Part shown: one piece after another, positions 1-13,437 of the stretch | How positions within the stretch are numbered: the first letter of the stretch is position 1 | Layout of the letters: every line of letters begins with the position of its first letter | NCBI GenBank assembly: GCA_032622095.1 | Contig: CP136064.1 | Span: 40,575,912 to 40,639,911, forward strand | Length of the DNA: 64,000 bases | Source: Siphonodentalium dalli | Taxonomy: Eukaryota; Mollusca; Scaphopoda; Gadilida; Siphonodentaliidae | Direction: 5' to 3' | Notes under the pieces: model-generated | What the model was told of the DNA's origin: nothing | The model's database searches: none | What the model saw: only the letters and a program-made list of their open reading frames with translations | Position numbers and translations under genes: made by a program

Positions 1-39
1 GGTGTACTGCTTGTGGCCATGTTTTCCCCGCAAATTTGA

Positions 40-1790
40 TAGACTGATCAGGGGGGGGGGTGAAAAAAAGTTGCGAGACATGAGGTGGGGGGTGGGTGGG
101 TACCCAAGGCCGGAAACAGTTTTTGACCACCTTTTTTGCATTTTTTTTTCATTGACATATTTTCAACTGTTTTAAACATATTTGTTTATATGTTGTGGCT
201 TCTTGCAATATGAGAAGCACTAATACATTCAATATTGTTATAATTACCCCCATAAGTTGATATAAAATGGAAAAATAGTGAATATTGTGGGGGTGGGTCC
301 CAAAATTTTCATTGATTTTTTTTGCGCGCATTTTATTTTTATTGTGTCTGTTTCAGCTTGCTTGGCAGTTTTTATATTGAAAATTGTATAGTTCACGGTG
401 TAGATCAATAAAAAAATACTTCAGATAGCTCTAGGGTAGGGTGAACTTAATGCAGTCTGACAATATCAGCTAACAACTCATAGCAGAATATTACAATAAT
501 TCTTATACTTCATGACAGTCTCTTTACTCATACAGTTAGTTGATGCATGAGTGTAATGTATGAACTAAATATTTGTATCAGTGTTTGTTTACTAAATTGA
601 TTTTTAAATATACTTTGGTCAAATAATTATTTGAATTGTCAAATTATTTGTTTCAGTGTTGTTGACAACCATCAATAAGTAAATAAGTAGACATGAAATA
701 AAGTTTTAATAACATTTATTGAAAGAAACAAAAATATAACCTTCCTTGGATAGTCTTCTGAAAAGTATAAAAATATTATTTAAATAGATGTGAAGAGGGG
801 CCAGGACACATTACAGTTTTGTTCACATTGTAATTATTATATGATTTTATATCCCATAATTACCTGCATATACTAGTATGTAAATGACACTTAATGTCTA
901 ATTCAGGCTAATTTGAAAATTATCAAAGAAGAAAAATTAATTTACTTAATTAGAGTATATTTATAAGATGATGTGCATGCAAGGTGGTCTAGTTTGAAGG
1001 CACACATAAAGGTCATGTACAGAATGTGTGTGAATTTCTTATTGCACATGAACTCCATCCAGTACATGACCGAAGTTCAGCTCTGATTGTCCAAATGAAT
1101 CTCAGTAATATACATCCGGGTATACATATGGATTTGGCACTAAATTGACCATCAACGTTCAAACTCAAAGGGTTAAGCATTATTTTAGGCCTAGTTCTAA
1201 GTCGTAATGCGAGGTCGGGTCGGTGGTCATGCAGGCATACATAAAAGTTAATTCGTACACTGGTTCATATGCACATTTTCCTTTTTGATATTACTATAGG
1301 CTCTAGGCCTACTAGTTGATGCTGGTTGATGTCTGAAAAAAAGATAAATTTAAGTTTGTGTAATTTTTTATTCTACTGTAGGCCCCAACACTGGCCCTAG
1401 TTATTTTTTGTTGTCATTCCAGGGGATTCAGAGATATCTTTATTACTGTACTCACACAGATGAATAGGCTGGGTTATAAATTTACCAATATAATCACATA
1501 ATATTCTACCTTTGTTGACTGCTTAGAGTTCAATTTTGCACATGTTTGTTAACAGGAAGTAACATTTAATTTGGTCTTTCAAAGAAGGGACCAATATAGA
1601 GCGGTTGGTCGTTTTTACAGAGGGGACCAACATAAAGCTTTGATGTTTTGGGGTGGGTGTCTAAAATTTTATGAAGAAAAAAATGCAAGAAAGGGTGGGT
1701 GGGTGTAAAAAAAAAATGGAAATGTAAAAAAAAGACCCCCACGTCTCGCAACTTGTTTTCGCCCCCCCCCCCCCTGGACTGATGGACAAA
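40..1790. repeat. Inverted poly-G/AAGTTGCGAGAC repeat pair
   Basis: GGGGGGGGTGAAAAAAAGTTGCGAGAC near 45-80 has its reverse complement at 1735-1780 (GTCTCGCAACTTG then a C run). The intervening AT-rich DNA has no coding signal. Confidence 0.5.
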
Positions 1791-2540
1791 ACCACTGAAT
1801 CCGTTGAATCAATATACATGTATACATGGATTAATTTATATGCATTGTTATACACAGTACTGGTATATAAAGGTACTGAAATAACAATATTACTAGTATA
1901 CACAAAATAAACCATATATCATGGCTATGGGTTCTAATATCCGAATATGACAGCTGAGAACTTGGTGTGAATTGAAGAGTGGTGGTGTCTCAAGTATATC
2001 TAACCCTCCACGTTATAAACATGCCATTAAATGTCATAAGTATAATCTAGCTTGGGGACAGAAGTTATCCATAAAACCCCCCTTAATTCAACCAGGTCCT
2101 TGCGCGATGTATGGTCGATCACATGATGATCTAGGGGGGATTAGAATTGTTGTATAAAAACAGCACTGCATGTAAATATAAAATAAAATAGTGCTACATC
2201 TTATTACAGATTATTGCCATATATAATCAGTGACTATACAGACAGTCTGACAAAATAAAGTTTCAGTGACACTCTATCCGAAGAGGGGAATAATTCCATC
2301 TGTTACAGTCAATGGAGCAATTATGAATCTGGAAATGTGAAATTTCTAAGTAATACTAGATATCGACATGACGCGATAACATATAACGTAAATGCAATAT
2401 GGCCGCTGGCGACCATTTTTTCCTATAAAATAAAAAAAATATTTGATAGCTCTCATCTGATAGATCAATATCAAGATAAATATGAAGTTTGGTGATGATC
2501 GGATGAGTGAAGTGGACTGTGCTAAACGGTTTAGTAATGC

Positions 2541-2836
2541 TTAAAAAGATTCTTACCTTAATATTTTTATGTTCACTTTATAAACTTCACTGAGTAATCT
2601 TTGTCATGTATTGAGTTTGATATCTTTTGTTAACAGTTTATAAATCATGTATGTCTCATGTTTGTTATTTTGATTTATGTGTTTATTATCATTAAATAAA
2701 GTTGCATTCCTTAAAAAGATTCTTACCTCAATGTTTTTATGTTCACTTTATAAACTCCACTGAGTCATCTTTGTCATGTATTTAATTTGATATCTTTTGT
2801 TAACAGTTTATAAATTATGTATGTCTCGTGTTCGTT
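2541..2836. repeat. 170-bp-spaced direct duplication
   Basis: Two copies of about 126 bp starting TTAAAAAGATTCTTACCT (2541 and 2711), over 90% identical by eye. Confidence 0.85.
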
Positions 2837-3942
2837 GTTATATTATATACACTTTATAGTGTGTTTCAGAACGGAAAAAAAATGAATAAAATCAACAAAT
2901 TTGTAAATTTAAAAACAATTCAAACGTTGTTGTATTCCATGTCCCACCCCGGACATATACACCAAATTTCATCCAAATTTCATCCCGTATACATCTTTTA
3001 TTCCGAGCTGGCCTTTTATTCCGAGTTGGCACACGTCGATTGGGGCGAGTTAGCCCTGTAGCGAGTACGCCGATTCCGACACCTTCTCTATTTGCAGCAG
3101 GTATACGTTTACGCGTAATTTAATTTACAAAGTTCCCCAATTGGTATCGTAATTAGAGCGACCATATTTGACAGAGAATGCCTCTGTTATTGATTATCAA
3201 GTTGCTATACATTAAAAACGACAAATTCACATGCTCGTTCAAGCGCAGTAGTCTATTTTCCCCATGTTAAAGGACATCCACAAATACTAAATAACGCTAA
3301 CCTACTGCGAATGTTTGACACGACAACTGTTAACATATTTGGGCTGAATTCATCTGACGCGGTATTATTCCTCAAAATAAACAACAAAACCATCGTTACT
3401 TGGAAATGTAGTTTGGGCTAACATTTACATAAATCCTCCACATTATTTATCCCGACACGCACGTCAGATGAAAAACAGACATGAAGTAAACGGCCAAATT
3501 GGCCGAAATGAACGTCCAACCTGGTGATATGTATACCATGGTGACCTAAGTATACCTGGTATATACCAAAGTAAACCCTCGTACCTGTACCCAAGTTTAC
3601 CCAGGTCATTTGGGCATTTTGCAAGGGTACTGTACCCACGAAACCATGGTGCAGGTACCCTCGTATCTACCAAACTACTTTATCATTAAACTTTGAGAAA
3701 ACAGATTGGAGGTAATGGCACATGTGATTACCTAAGGTGCTAGACTCTTCTTAACTTAGCCTACTTAGTTTATAACAATATTATTGTCCCATTCTGTTAA
3801 ATTTTCAGTATGACACCGGGTACAATTGCTTTGCACTGATTAACTAACAGAATATGCCTTTCTTCTCACAAAAAGAGACAGAAAACAAATCAACTGCGTA
3901 ATGTGCTATTGTGAAATAGAATTATCGGCTCGTGTTACTACC

Positions 3943-4016
3943 ATTGTAAAGTACCCTGGTATGACCATGGTAAAGTACCCTGGTACGACCATGGTAAAGT
4001 ACCCTGGTACTACCCC
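3943..4016. repeat. 26-bp tandem repeat with GGTACC-like palindromes
   Basis: Three units of GACCATGGTAAAGTACCCTG type. Similar GTACC/CCATGG-rich text occurs at 3535-3665 and, more weakly, near 7400 and 7680. Confidence 0.8.
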
Positions 4017-4027
4017 CATGGTGCTTT

Positions 4028-4690
4028 TTAGCTCACTTGAAACGAAGTCTCCGGTGGAGCTATAGTCGTCACTCCTTGTCCGTCGTCCGTCCGTCAAGAA
4101 TCGTTTTCTTCTCCAGAACTATATATAGAACTGAATGGGTTCATATTTGGTGTGGTTGATCCCTAGGTGACTCACATTCAGATTTGTTCAAATGAGGTCA
4201 CCAGGTCGATTAGTTGCGAAACCAGGGCCATAATTCTATTCAGCCATAATAATTATTAGAACGACTTCTTTTCCAGAACTATAAGGCCGAATGGATTCAT
4301 ATTTGGTGTGGATGTTCCCTAGGTGACTCACATGCAGATTTGTTCAAATGAGGTCACCTGGTCGATTAGTTACGAAACCAGGGCCATAACTCTATTCCTC
4401 CATTGTAATTCTTAGAATGACTACTTTTCCAGAATTATAAGGCCGATTTGGTTCATATTTGGAGTGGATGTTTCCCAGGTGACTCACGTTCAGATTTGTT
4501 AAAATAGTTGCGAAGCCAGGGCCATAACACTTTCCCTCCATAGTAATTCGTAAAATAGCTTCTTCCCAAAATACCATCATGCCGAATGGGTTCATATTTG
4601 ATATGAAGGGTCCATGGGTGACTGGGGTTCAGATTTGTTCAAATGAGGCCACTGGGTCAAATGAGGGCGGGCCAGGGACATAACTAAAAA
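4028..4690 (+). repeat. AGCTCAC-bordered tandem-unit repeat
   Basis: Begins TTTTTAGCTCACTTGAAACG, then a GTCCGTCGTCC run and four or five degenerate units of about 120 bp (ATAAGGCCGAATGGATTCAT; CAGATTTGTTCAAATGAGGT). It is the inverse counterpart of 10590-11452. Seen widely in molluscs as I recall; no coding role visible. Confidence 0.7.
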
Positions 4691-5983
4691 AAAATTTATA
4701 GATTGAACTACTTGCTCAATTTAACAACAAAAAAGAGAACAATGAAAATCCTTTTTTGTTAAATAGTAAAAAAAATCAACTTTAAAAATAAAATGTGAAA
4801 TAATATATATATTTTTTAATTAAATAAAAAAACAAACTATCAGGATTATAACATCCACTGGGGCACCCCGAATCACCCCACCAAATTTGGTTGAAATCAG
4901 TCCAGGTTCTGGTAAATCAGGAACAGACAGATTAGCCTTGCCATTTGAAGGGTCAAACACCCATATTACCTTGCAATTTCTCATTCCCAATGAAACTAAA
5001 TTTGTTTGACAAGTCGTGAATCACTATCAACAATAAGCTTAATATCAACAATATTCTTAATAAGTCAACAAATGCCACACTCTCTGGCATGTGCTATGCG
5101 ATGGTAATTACACTGAGATGGTGTTATATTGATAGGGTTTGATAAACAAATAAGAGATTTATGGGGAGAATGGTTATCATTGTCATTCGTTTCAATTTAA
5201 ATGAGCCATGTCTTTGTTCTTTGCAGTTGTATACAGAAAAGATGTTACAATATTATTTTTATAGACCATTAACTCATTTTCACCTATGCTAATGATATGA
5301 TATATTGAAATTACAAGATCAATGGATTTACTCCATATATATGGATTATTAGCTTTATTTATAAGCTAACCAGGGGGAGGGGGTTCTGGTTTTGACTACC
5401 AACTTTACTGGAAAATATGTTGTAATTATACCAACAAATTGCCAATTGCCAACTTTATGCGGGATGTCATATTGGAAATTTCCAACAGTTTGAGATCTTG
5501 AAAGTACCAGTTGTAAAATGTATAGTTTGATCCATTTGGGAGTTGACTGGCTATAAGTCAGAGGTTTGCTGTTGGAAATTTCAAGTTAAAAATCCCTCTC
5601 CCCCCTGCCAGTCAAAGAAGACCCTCTAGCTATGTCCCTGCTTATAACTACTTGTTATAAAGTTATTTGACAAGTACTGACTATTGTAGTCATGTTTTAG
5701 ACATACCACATCACATCCTCCCCACCCCAATATATGTCCCTCCCACCCACACTATAGCCAGATCCCTTCCATGCACATAAAATATCCTCTTTTGACTACA
5801 GTACAGGCTATTTGACATTCAATGTTTAAATATCACTTTACCTTGTACAGCTGAGATATTATAAACTAATTATAGTTATCTCAATTCCCAGAAGACTGGT
5901 TGGAACCATTAGATGAAAGCAGTTTAATCCAATGTTTTGGCTGCTGCTTTTAACAGTTTGACAGTTTTATATTACTATTGGTA

Positions 5984-6236
5984 TTAACCCTTTCATGATG
6001 GGAGCTGTGCTGGTGCAGCATTAAATACCCTGTATCAGTGCATTATCTTATATATGTTAGTCACCCATTGGGAGCTTCACATATATACGGAGAATGCACT
6101 GGTTTTCAAGGTCAAGGAAATACTGTCAGGACAATGTATTCTCTTATATATGTGAAGCTCAGTGTATAAATAAGAGAATGCATTGGCACAGGGTTTTCGC
6201 AAAATTTCGGGAAGTTCCAGTCATATGCAGGGTTAA
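5984..6236. mobile_element. TTAA MITE family B (CCCTTTCATGATGG), copy 1
   Basis: TTAA at 5984-5987 and 6233-6236; left end CCCTTTCATGATGGGAGC. It contains two diverged copies of the hairpin module (GCATTCTCTTATATATG arms). Open frames over it are repeat translations. Confidence 0.8.
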
Positions 6237-6955
6237 CCGACATATCTTTGTTTTATTTGCAAAGTCTTTATATATATGTTTATGTTTACTCACAACAGTG
6301 GGGCACAGATGTTTTTCCTCATTTGAACATGGGGTGGTTTTATTGCCAACTGAGTTGGTAGTCAGGCATCCAAATAAATCACACATGTCCTATTCTCGCA
6401 GGAATGTGCCCATAGACGATCAGGGTTGGGGATGTTGGTTGCAGAATTGTTCAATGAGATGTAATTTTTTCCCCAAAACTAATTATACAAACTAAATTGA
6501 ATTAAAAATAATAGACCAATGATTAAGAGAAGGGGGCTCCTAGTTTTAAAATTTACCTAATACTTATTATTTTATAACAAGATATGGGGTGGGTCCAGCT
6601 TCTGATGAGGAAAAAATTCCACTGAAGAAAAAAACTTGTTTGATAAATTTCTTTAAACTGACGTGATTGGTATGGTTATTTAAACCTTTCATACCTTTTG
6701 TCTGTTTTATCCTACTGTTTAACTTTTAAATTTGAGTATGAACTACCTGTAGAATCAATTCCTGATAAAATGCACTTTTCATATTTAAAAAATCTTCTGA
6801 TGTATATTATTTGCAACACAATTTTGTCTTCCAACACACATACACAACATGTGAACTAACTGAATTAAGAATGTGTATGCATGTCAATGTGAACACTTCA
6901 ATTTCAAAGCTGAGTGTATAGTTCTAGCTACTTATTGTGAGGTAAATTTGACAAG

Positions 6956-8199
6956 TACTGACTCTTTTAGTCTTCAGAATCCCAGTCTTCTCGGTCTTTA
7001 AAGTCTGATGAGCGACCCACAGTCATTGACTGTCTTGTTATATGTCAAAGTCACATACCAGCCGGCTTCCTTTTATGTGAATCCTGAATAACATTTAAGA
7101 CAGTAACTGTTGTGCGAATCATTATACCGGCTAACAGTTTCATGGGTATGAATAACATAAATTCCAATATACTGATATATATGTAATTGCATGAGTAGAA
7201 CCCAAGTATACCAAAGTGAATTAAATATATCCCATGTATACACACCACCCAGTAACCTGATTATGATGCATGTATGTACATGGGCACATATACCTGTTTG
7301 TGTTCTATAGTGTAAGATAAGATGGTGTCAAATTCAGCAGTTCAATTAATTGCAGTATCATATTGACTCAATCCGAGGGCTACTTGATGTCCAGTGTACC
7401 CATGTATACCAGGGTACTCAACTTTCCAAATGTGAAAACCTAAGAATTGGACAAATAGCTAGGGCGTCCTGTTAATGATGACTCCACTTCAACTGGATAA
7501 TAAACCTTTGTAGAATACACCAATTTAGTGTAGTCAGCAACATCATCATTATTTATCAACATTGTTGTGAATAATTTGAATACTAAATATATGTACTGGG
7601 AACAACAACAGCATGCTCGGTATATGCATGGGTGTGATACTGGGAGACTATATGATAATATGCTGGTTTAGTAGGAAATGTACCCAGGTACACCAGGGTT
7701 ATACTCACCCAGCCACCAGTAGCCATTTGAAATAAACACATGTACTTCTTTTCTGTAGCATATTATCATTAGTTTCGGTCGCGTGTTAGGATAATTAGAT
7801 TTTGGTTGAAGTGAACATGAGTGTAAGGATTTCGCTGCGACAACGCGTCGCGACAACGTCGCTATAAAGTTCCTAATGTAACAGCTGAATGTAACGATAT
7901 TTTCAACTCCAAATTTCCGTTGATAATTTTCACACCGAAATTTCAGTGACTGAAATGTAATTATGAAGAATAATCTTCATTTCTGATATGATTACACACT
8001 TTACACGTTCGTGTCGATGACAAATTTTATAAAATGTTTCAAGGTTTGTGATTCGGTCCAAAGAGTTTGTACTGAATTGAAGATTAGTTCTTAAAATGGG
8101 GATTACATAACAACAAAAACAAGACAGTCAATGACTGTGGGGTCGCTCACCAGACTGCAAAGACTGATAAGACTGGGACTCTGGAGACCAAAACAGTGA
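6956..8199. repeat. Inverted repeat pair about 1.2 kb apart
   Basis: Arms of about 80-90 bp: 6956-7044 (CCCAGTCTTCTCGGTC, GAGCGACCCACAGTCATTGA) and 8105-8199 in reverse complement, about 80% similar. No target-site duplication seen. The interior has no coding signal. Confidence 0.65.
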
Positions 8200-8589
8200 G
8201 CACTTTTCATAATCACTTTAAAAGAAGTAGATTTAAACAGGATATGTGGCTAGAGAGACTTCAAGTATGTAGCTTGGTAAAAAACCACCTTGAAATTGCC
8301 AACTGTACACTACTGATCACCCCCCTCCTCCAGCTCAACAAGTCCCCTCCCGACCGGGATCCAGACTCCCAAGTCTTAGGTTGGAATTTCACAACCGACA
8401 CCTCAAACTTTCTCAATTGTTGGAAATTTCCAATCTCACAAGCGCCTTTTTCTAAAACCATTTAAACATGTTTGAAGCCCAATTATCCATGGACCCAAAA
8501 CACAATACATGTATGTCAGACCAATCAGTCAGGTGGTTCCAAGGTAGATGTTTTAATGAATTTGGTATTTCTATGATTTTATTGGACAC

Positions 8590-9100
8590 AAAAGTGTTAA
8601 CTCCCCATAGACTGCCATTTCTTGACAGGTTGACCTCATTTTAACAAATCTGTATCTCAGTCAATAAAGGATCTTCCTGATTCCTCCATACTATATGTAA
8701 GCTAAATAGTCCAAAATCCCTTGAGAAGACATTTTAAGAATTACTATAGAGACATATAGTTATGTCCCTGGTCCCACCCTTTTAACCTGGTGACCCCATC
8801 TGATAAATTTGAATCCCAGACACCAAAGAACCCTTCATACATATCATAAATATCAGTCAAATAGACCTGATGGTCCTTGTGAAGGAAGCATATTAAGAGG
8901 GGAAACTGTCCTTCGCTTGGCCCCTATTTGACCAGGTGACCCCATTAAAAAGATCTGAATTGCAGTCAAGGAAGAACATTCCATTCTATATAAGCCAACT
9001 AGTTCTTGCAAACATATTTTAAGAATTACTATGTAGTGAAATAGTTAAGTCTCTTGCTCTGCCCTTATTTGACTTTGTGATCCCATTTTCACAAATCTGA
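8590..9100 (-). repeat. Degenerate AGCTCAC-family units
   Basis: Diverged units with GACCCCAT, AACAAATCTG and AAGAATTACTATAG blocks, the reverse complement of those at 4.1-4.6 kb. The ends are missing. Confidence 0.55.
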
Positions 9101-9104
9101 TAAG

Positions 9105-10222
9105 GATAAAAATTAAGTTCCCCAGTTGAAGTTGGTGATATTCACCCATTGGGCACCTCATTTATGAATTTTATCTTCTGCAAATTAGGGGATATAGAAA
9201 CTTCCTAGAAGGGAAATTTAACTAACAACAATGTAAATTTGATACTATAGATACTTCACAGAAGATGAGGCCTAAGCAGAATGAGGTCGTCAGAGGGTGA
9301 ATTTGGTGATGCTAGCCTGCTGTGCCGGATAGCATCACAAAAAGCGTGTCTGTTCCTACATTGTGTATGCCTGGCCTCAAGCAACACAATGTATTATACA
9401 ACAAGCCTTGAAATAGTGTGATAGTGTGTCTGTCATTTGCAGAGTGAGGTCCCCAGAGGGTGAATTTAGTGACGCTAAATTCACCCTCTGGGGACCTCAT
9501 TCTGATAAAGTCCTCAACTGCTATGGAAGACCTAGAATAAAATTGAATTTCCCCAGTTGAAGTTGGTGATGTTCACCCATTGGGCCCCTCAATTATGAAT
9601 TTTATCTTCTGCAAATTAGGGGATATAGAAACTTCCTAGAAGGGAAATTTAACTAACAACAATGTAAATTTGATACTATAGATACTTCCCAGAAGATGAG
9701 GCCTAAGCAGAATGAGGTCCCCAAATGGTGAATTTGGTGATGCTAGCCTTGAATCAAGCTTTGAAATAGTCTGTCTGTTATTTGCAGAATGAGGTACCCA
9801 GAGGGTGAATTTAGTGAGGCTATCCTGCACAGCGGGCTAGTATCACTAAATTCACCCTCTGGGGACCTCATTCTGATAAGGCCCTCAACTGCTATGGAAG
9901 ACCTAGAATAAGATTGAAGTTCCCCAGTTGAAATTGGTGATGTTCACCCATTGGGCACCTCAATCATGAATTTTATCTTCTGCAAATTAAGGGATACAGA
10001 AACTTCCTAGAAGGGAAATTTAACTAACAACAATGTAAATTTGATACTATAGATACTTCCCAGAAGATGAGGCCTAAGCAGAATGAGATCTTGAGACTCT
10101 AGATACTTCCCAGAAAATGAGGCCTAAGCGGAATAAGGTTCTCAGAGGGTGTATTTGGTTATGCTAGCCTGCTGTGTAGGATAGCGTCACTAAATTCACC
10201 CTCTGGGAACCTCATTCTGGCT
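9105..10222. repeat. Tandem array of hAT-like long-form segments
   Basis: Three successive copies of the long-form interior starting at TTCCCCAGTTGAA (about 9120, 9547, 9915; spacing about 427 and 368 bp). Each is followed by AGATGAGGCCTAAGCAGAAT and AGGGTGAATTT/AAATTCACCCTCTGG hairpins. No intact ends. Confidence 0.75.
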
Positions 10223-10589
10223 CTGCCAGGCACTCTTTGAGAAAATGAAATTAATCTGATTTTAATGACCACTGAGTGATAATATAAACAAGGGTGCTTC
10301 ATTGATAACACCATTAATCTCATTTAAATTATGGATGACATGAATACACTCCCTGGGGACTCTGTCTAAGGCTGCAGAATCTTTATCTCTCTATCTGCCT
10401 TGCCATGTCTATCAGTTCATAGGAGAATTGCCTTGTAATGGGAATTTAAATAAATATACTTTATTTACCTGTGAGTTAGGATATGAGATAGGGTGGAATG
10501 TTGTTGGTTGGGGTGGGGTTCTGGGTCATGTGGGGGGGGTGATATTTTTTGTTTGTATGTTAAATTGATCAAGGAGTTCCTGAATTTTT

Positions 10590-11452
10590 TATTATTTTTT
10601 GGGGAATTATGGCCCTGGCTCCACCACTATTTGACCCAGTGACCCCATTTGAACAAATCTGAACCCCAGTCATTCAATTACCCACATACCAAATATAAAC
10701 TAAATCGGCTTAATGGTTATTGACAAGAAGTCGTTATAAGAATTACCAAGGAGGAATATAGTTATGGCCCTGGTTTCGCAACTGTTTGACACAGTGACCT
10801 CATTTGAACAAATATTAATGACAGTCACCTAGGGAACATCCACCCCAAATATGATCAAAATGCAAAAATGTAATTTTTTGGTTTTTAGAGTTATGTCCCT
10901 GGCTCTGCCCCTAATTGACCCAGTGACCCAATTTGAACAAATCTGATTCCCAGTCACCCAAGGTCCCTCAGTACCAAATATAAGCTAATTCGGCCCAATA
11001 TTTTTGTGGAAGAAGTCATTGTAAGAATTACTATGAGTTATGGCCCTGGTTTCTCAACTAATTGACCGGGTGACCTCATTTGAACAAATCTGAACACCAG
11101 TCAACCAAGGACCCTCCATACCAAATATTAGCTAAATCGGCACAATGGTTATGGACAAGAAGTTGTTGTAAGAATTACTGTGGAGGAATAGAATTAAGGC
11201 CCTGGTTTCGCAACTATTTGACCCAGTGACCTCATTTGAACAAATCTGAATGAGAGTCACCCAGGGAACATCCACACCAAATATGAACCAATTTGGTATG
11301 ATGGTTTCAGAGGAGAAGATGTTTTTAAAAAAAGTTGACGGACGGACAGACAGACAGACAGACGGACAGACGGACAGACAGACGGACGGACGGACGGACG
11401 AGGAGTGATGACTATAGCTCCACCGGAGACTTCGTCTCAGGTGAGCTAAAAA
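10590..11452 (-). repeat. AGCTCAC-bordered tandem-unit repeat (inverted copy)
   Basis: About six units of 110-130 bp (GACCTCATTTGAACAAATCT, CCAAATATGA), then a GACGGACAGACA tetranucleotide run (11336-11402), ending GACTTCGTCTCAGGTGAGCT. Opposite orientation to 4028-4690. Confidence 0.75.
11336..11402. repeat. GACA/GACG tetranucleotide microsatellite
   Basis: Uninterrupted GACGGACAGACAGACAGACG-type run of about 65 bp at the end of the repeat above. Confidence 0.9.
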
Positions 11453-11459
11453 CCAGTTC

Positions 11460-13060
11460 TTTCAGGGGGTGGGTGTCATGCAAAATTACAGACACGTAAG
11501 CTATTTGTTTTTCATTTTGGCCGCTTTCAGGACTCACCACCCCAGTGTTCTACTATTTTATAAGTTTCTTTTAATATGGTTTCGGGAACCCACCCCTTTA
11601 TTTTATTCATTTTTTGTTTATTTAATATTTTTGGCTACCCACTAGCCAGACTCATGTAAATGCTAACATATTATACTAGTCTTTTAGCTGCCAGTCCCTA
11701 AATTTATACACCTCTGATAACCATCATGGCACTAATGTAGCAATATTATGTATATGTGTGTGTATCAGTAATGCATGTACGCATGGTTGGGGAGAGCATG
11801 GTGTGTTACTATCCCCAATATTAAGAAGTCATTGGTGAAATTGTTGACTGTTCTAGATTTTGCCTTGTGTAAATCGTGCACAATTAGTGAAAAAAACGAA
11901 GCCAAACCAAGCACCGAGATGATCGACGTTTTCAGAGAGAACGCACAATAAACATGGTGTTCAATTTTTGGTTTCTTTTGTTTTGCCCCCGCCCCTTTAT
12001 TGTGTGTGTGTGTGTTTTTTTATTTTTTATTTATTTGTTATGGCCATTATGATTACTCCACCCAAATAGCGTCTTTTATTAATCTGGCCGGTTTATATAA
12101 ATGTAACTGTTAAATTGTTATTACTACAAAACAGTAACATGTTATTCGTGTTAAACAGTTATATTGTGTTACTTATTTTGTAAATTAACAATTCGTCTCG
12201 CAATTAACACGATTTGAGGCATATTTAATTTACCTACTGAGACTTTTAAAAATAAATTGAAAGAAGTCATAGAATATCAGTAGAGTTACTACCCCTGATG
12301 CCCAAACAGGTTCTCCGATAACCTGTCAATATACGTCAACATAAATTTGGCCACGCCTTGATCCACCACCGGGCAAGATATCCTATTTTCGTTGAACATT
12401 GCACTTGTGTTTGCAATGGCACGAAAAGGCAGCATGAAGACAGGTATTAACCCGATTTTAAACATCAAACTAACCTCCAACAGTGTCATCAATTGAAATT
12501 GAAGCTCAACACTAGTTAATCCATAGACATTACATCGCAATTATATGACTTTATTGACATTTTCAGAGTATTGACTTCATCCGAAACTGGGCGTGAATTA
12601 TTTCTTTTCGTCGGTGTTCGTTTTCATATTTTCACTTTCAGTTTTAGAATGTTCACTTCACAAAATAGAACTTACTCTAAGATATCAAGTATACAAATTT
12701 TAATTTTAATTTAAAACTATCATTGTTATCTCTTTGACCACTGTTTCTGTTTGTATTGTTCAGAAAAATATATAATTTGACTTGTCAAAACATTGGCTTG
12801 TCAAACTAATCTGAGTTCTGACTCCTGAGTATGACTAGTAATAGTATGATAATGAGCATGTCATCACAACAGTTACGATTTGATCACATTGTGTGCCGTG
12901 GTCTAGCTACCGTAAATGATAAAAACAGAAGTCGCACAAATAAAATCAGACAGTGTGCGCACACCGATCTTATAATCACAAAGGTCTGCGACAAATAACG
13001 CTTCGTTTGTGCACCGCGTTACACTGACATTCAATTTATGGTCACTGGGCGTTTAGTCAC
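11460..13060. other. Non-coding, nothing recognised
   Basis: A short TG run near 12001 and an 83-codon frame on the - strand (12289-12540) lacking an ATG start and any known motif. A CpG-containing patch at 12900-13030 could be regulatory but nothing decides it. Confidence 0.4.
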
Positions 13061-13121
13061 TGTTACTGGACATAAAGTCCCAAAAAATTAGGTTTTAATC
13101 AAATTTATAAATTGGTATAAC

Positions 13122-13335
13122 TGATGTAGCGGTCGCTTTGTAAATATAGAAGACCGATGACTTCTCTTCTCGAGAGGTCTAGATCTCTTGGTCACGGTCG
13201 TTAGACGCTTTGTGTGATCACCGAAGTTAAGCAACATCGAGCCCGGTTAGTACTTGGATGGGTGACCTGCTTGGGATTCCGGGTGCTGCCAACTTTTGGT
13301 GCGACTCCCACACTTCTCTCTCTCGTTCTGTTACA
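13122..13335 (+). repeat. 5' LTR of miniature LTR element, contains 5S rRNA sequence
   Basis: This direct repeat of about 210 bp starts TG.. and ends ..TTACA. Against the second copy (13438-13656) I count about ten substitutions and one 2-bp indel, roughly 5% divergence. Positions 13216-13288 follow the 3' 60% of animal 5S rRNA almost base for base (GATCACCGAAGTTAAGCAAC, then CCCGGTTAGTACTTGGATGG, ending GGGTGCTG). The A box, intermediate element and C box of the 5S internal promoter are present, and a TTTT run at 13294-13297 could end Pol III transcription. The 5' 40% of 5S is not recognisable. Confidence 0.85.
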
Positions 13336-13336
13336 C

Positions 13337-13437
13337 TGGGGGCTCGTCTGCTCCTCGGACTCTGTGTCATGATGCGACCGCTCTGGGGGAGGACTCAGGG
13401 TGAGATTCGGTGAATCTCAAAAAGAATGGGGGAGTAG
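13337..13437 (+). mobile_element. TRIM internal region: primer site and polypurine tract
   Basis: One base after the 5' LTR is TGGGGGCTCGTC, identical to the first 12 bases of primer sites complementary to the tRNA-Pro 3' end. The internal region is only about 100 bp and non-coding. Just before the second LTR is a purine-rich stretch, AAAAAGAATGGGGGAG. LTR, primer site, polypurine tract, LTR with no coding capacity is the definition of a terminal-repeat retrotransposon in miniature. A clean target-site duplication is not visible. Confidence 0.8.

Larger units (their letters stand above)
1790..5980. other. Non-coding upstream DNA
   Basis: Apart from the repeats listed, only AT-rich sequence and short chance frames. 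No splice-flanked conserved exon seen on either strand. Confidence 0.5.

Noticed and set aside
6094-6495. 133-codon + strand frame
   Set aside because: Its first part is the hairpin MITE at 5984-6236 and the rest is low-complexity; similar frames occur over other hairpin copies (20239, 26255, 27289).
7815-7830. ATGAGT|GTAAGG as a possible SPATS2 initiator exon
   Set aside because: It would leave phase 0, but the exon at 24112 needs an incoming single base (phase 1).
12289-12540. 83-codon - strand frame with hydrophobic stretch
   Set aside because: Starts at TTG, has a stop directly upstream, no motif recognised and no splice support.
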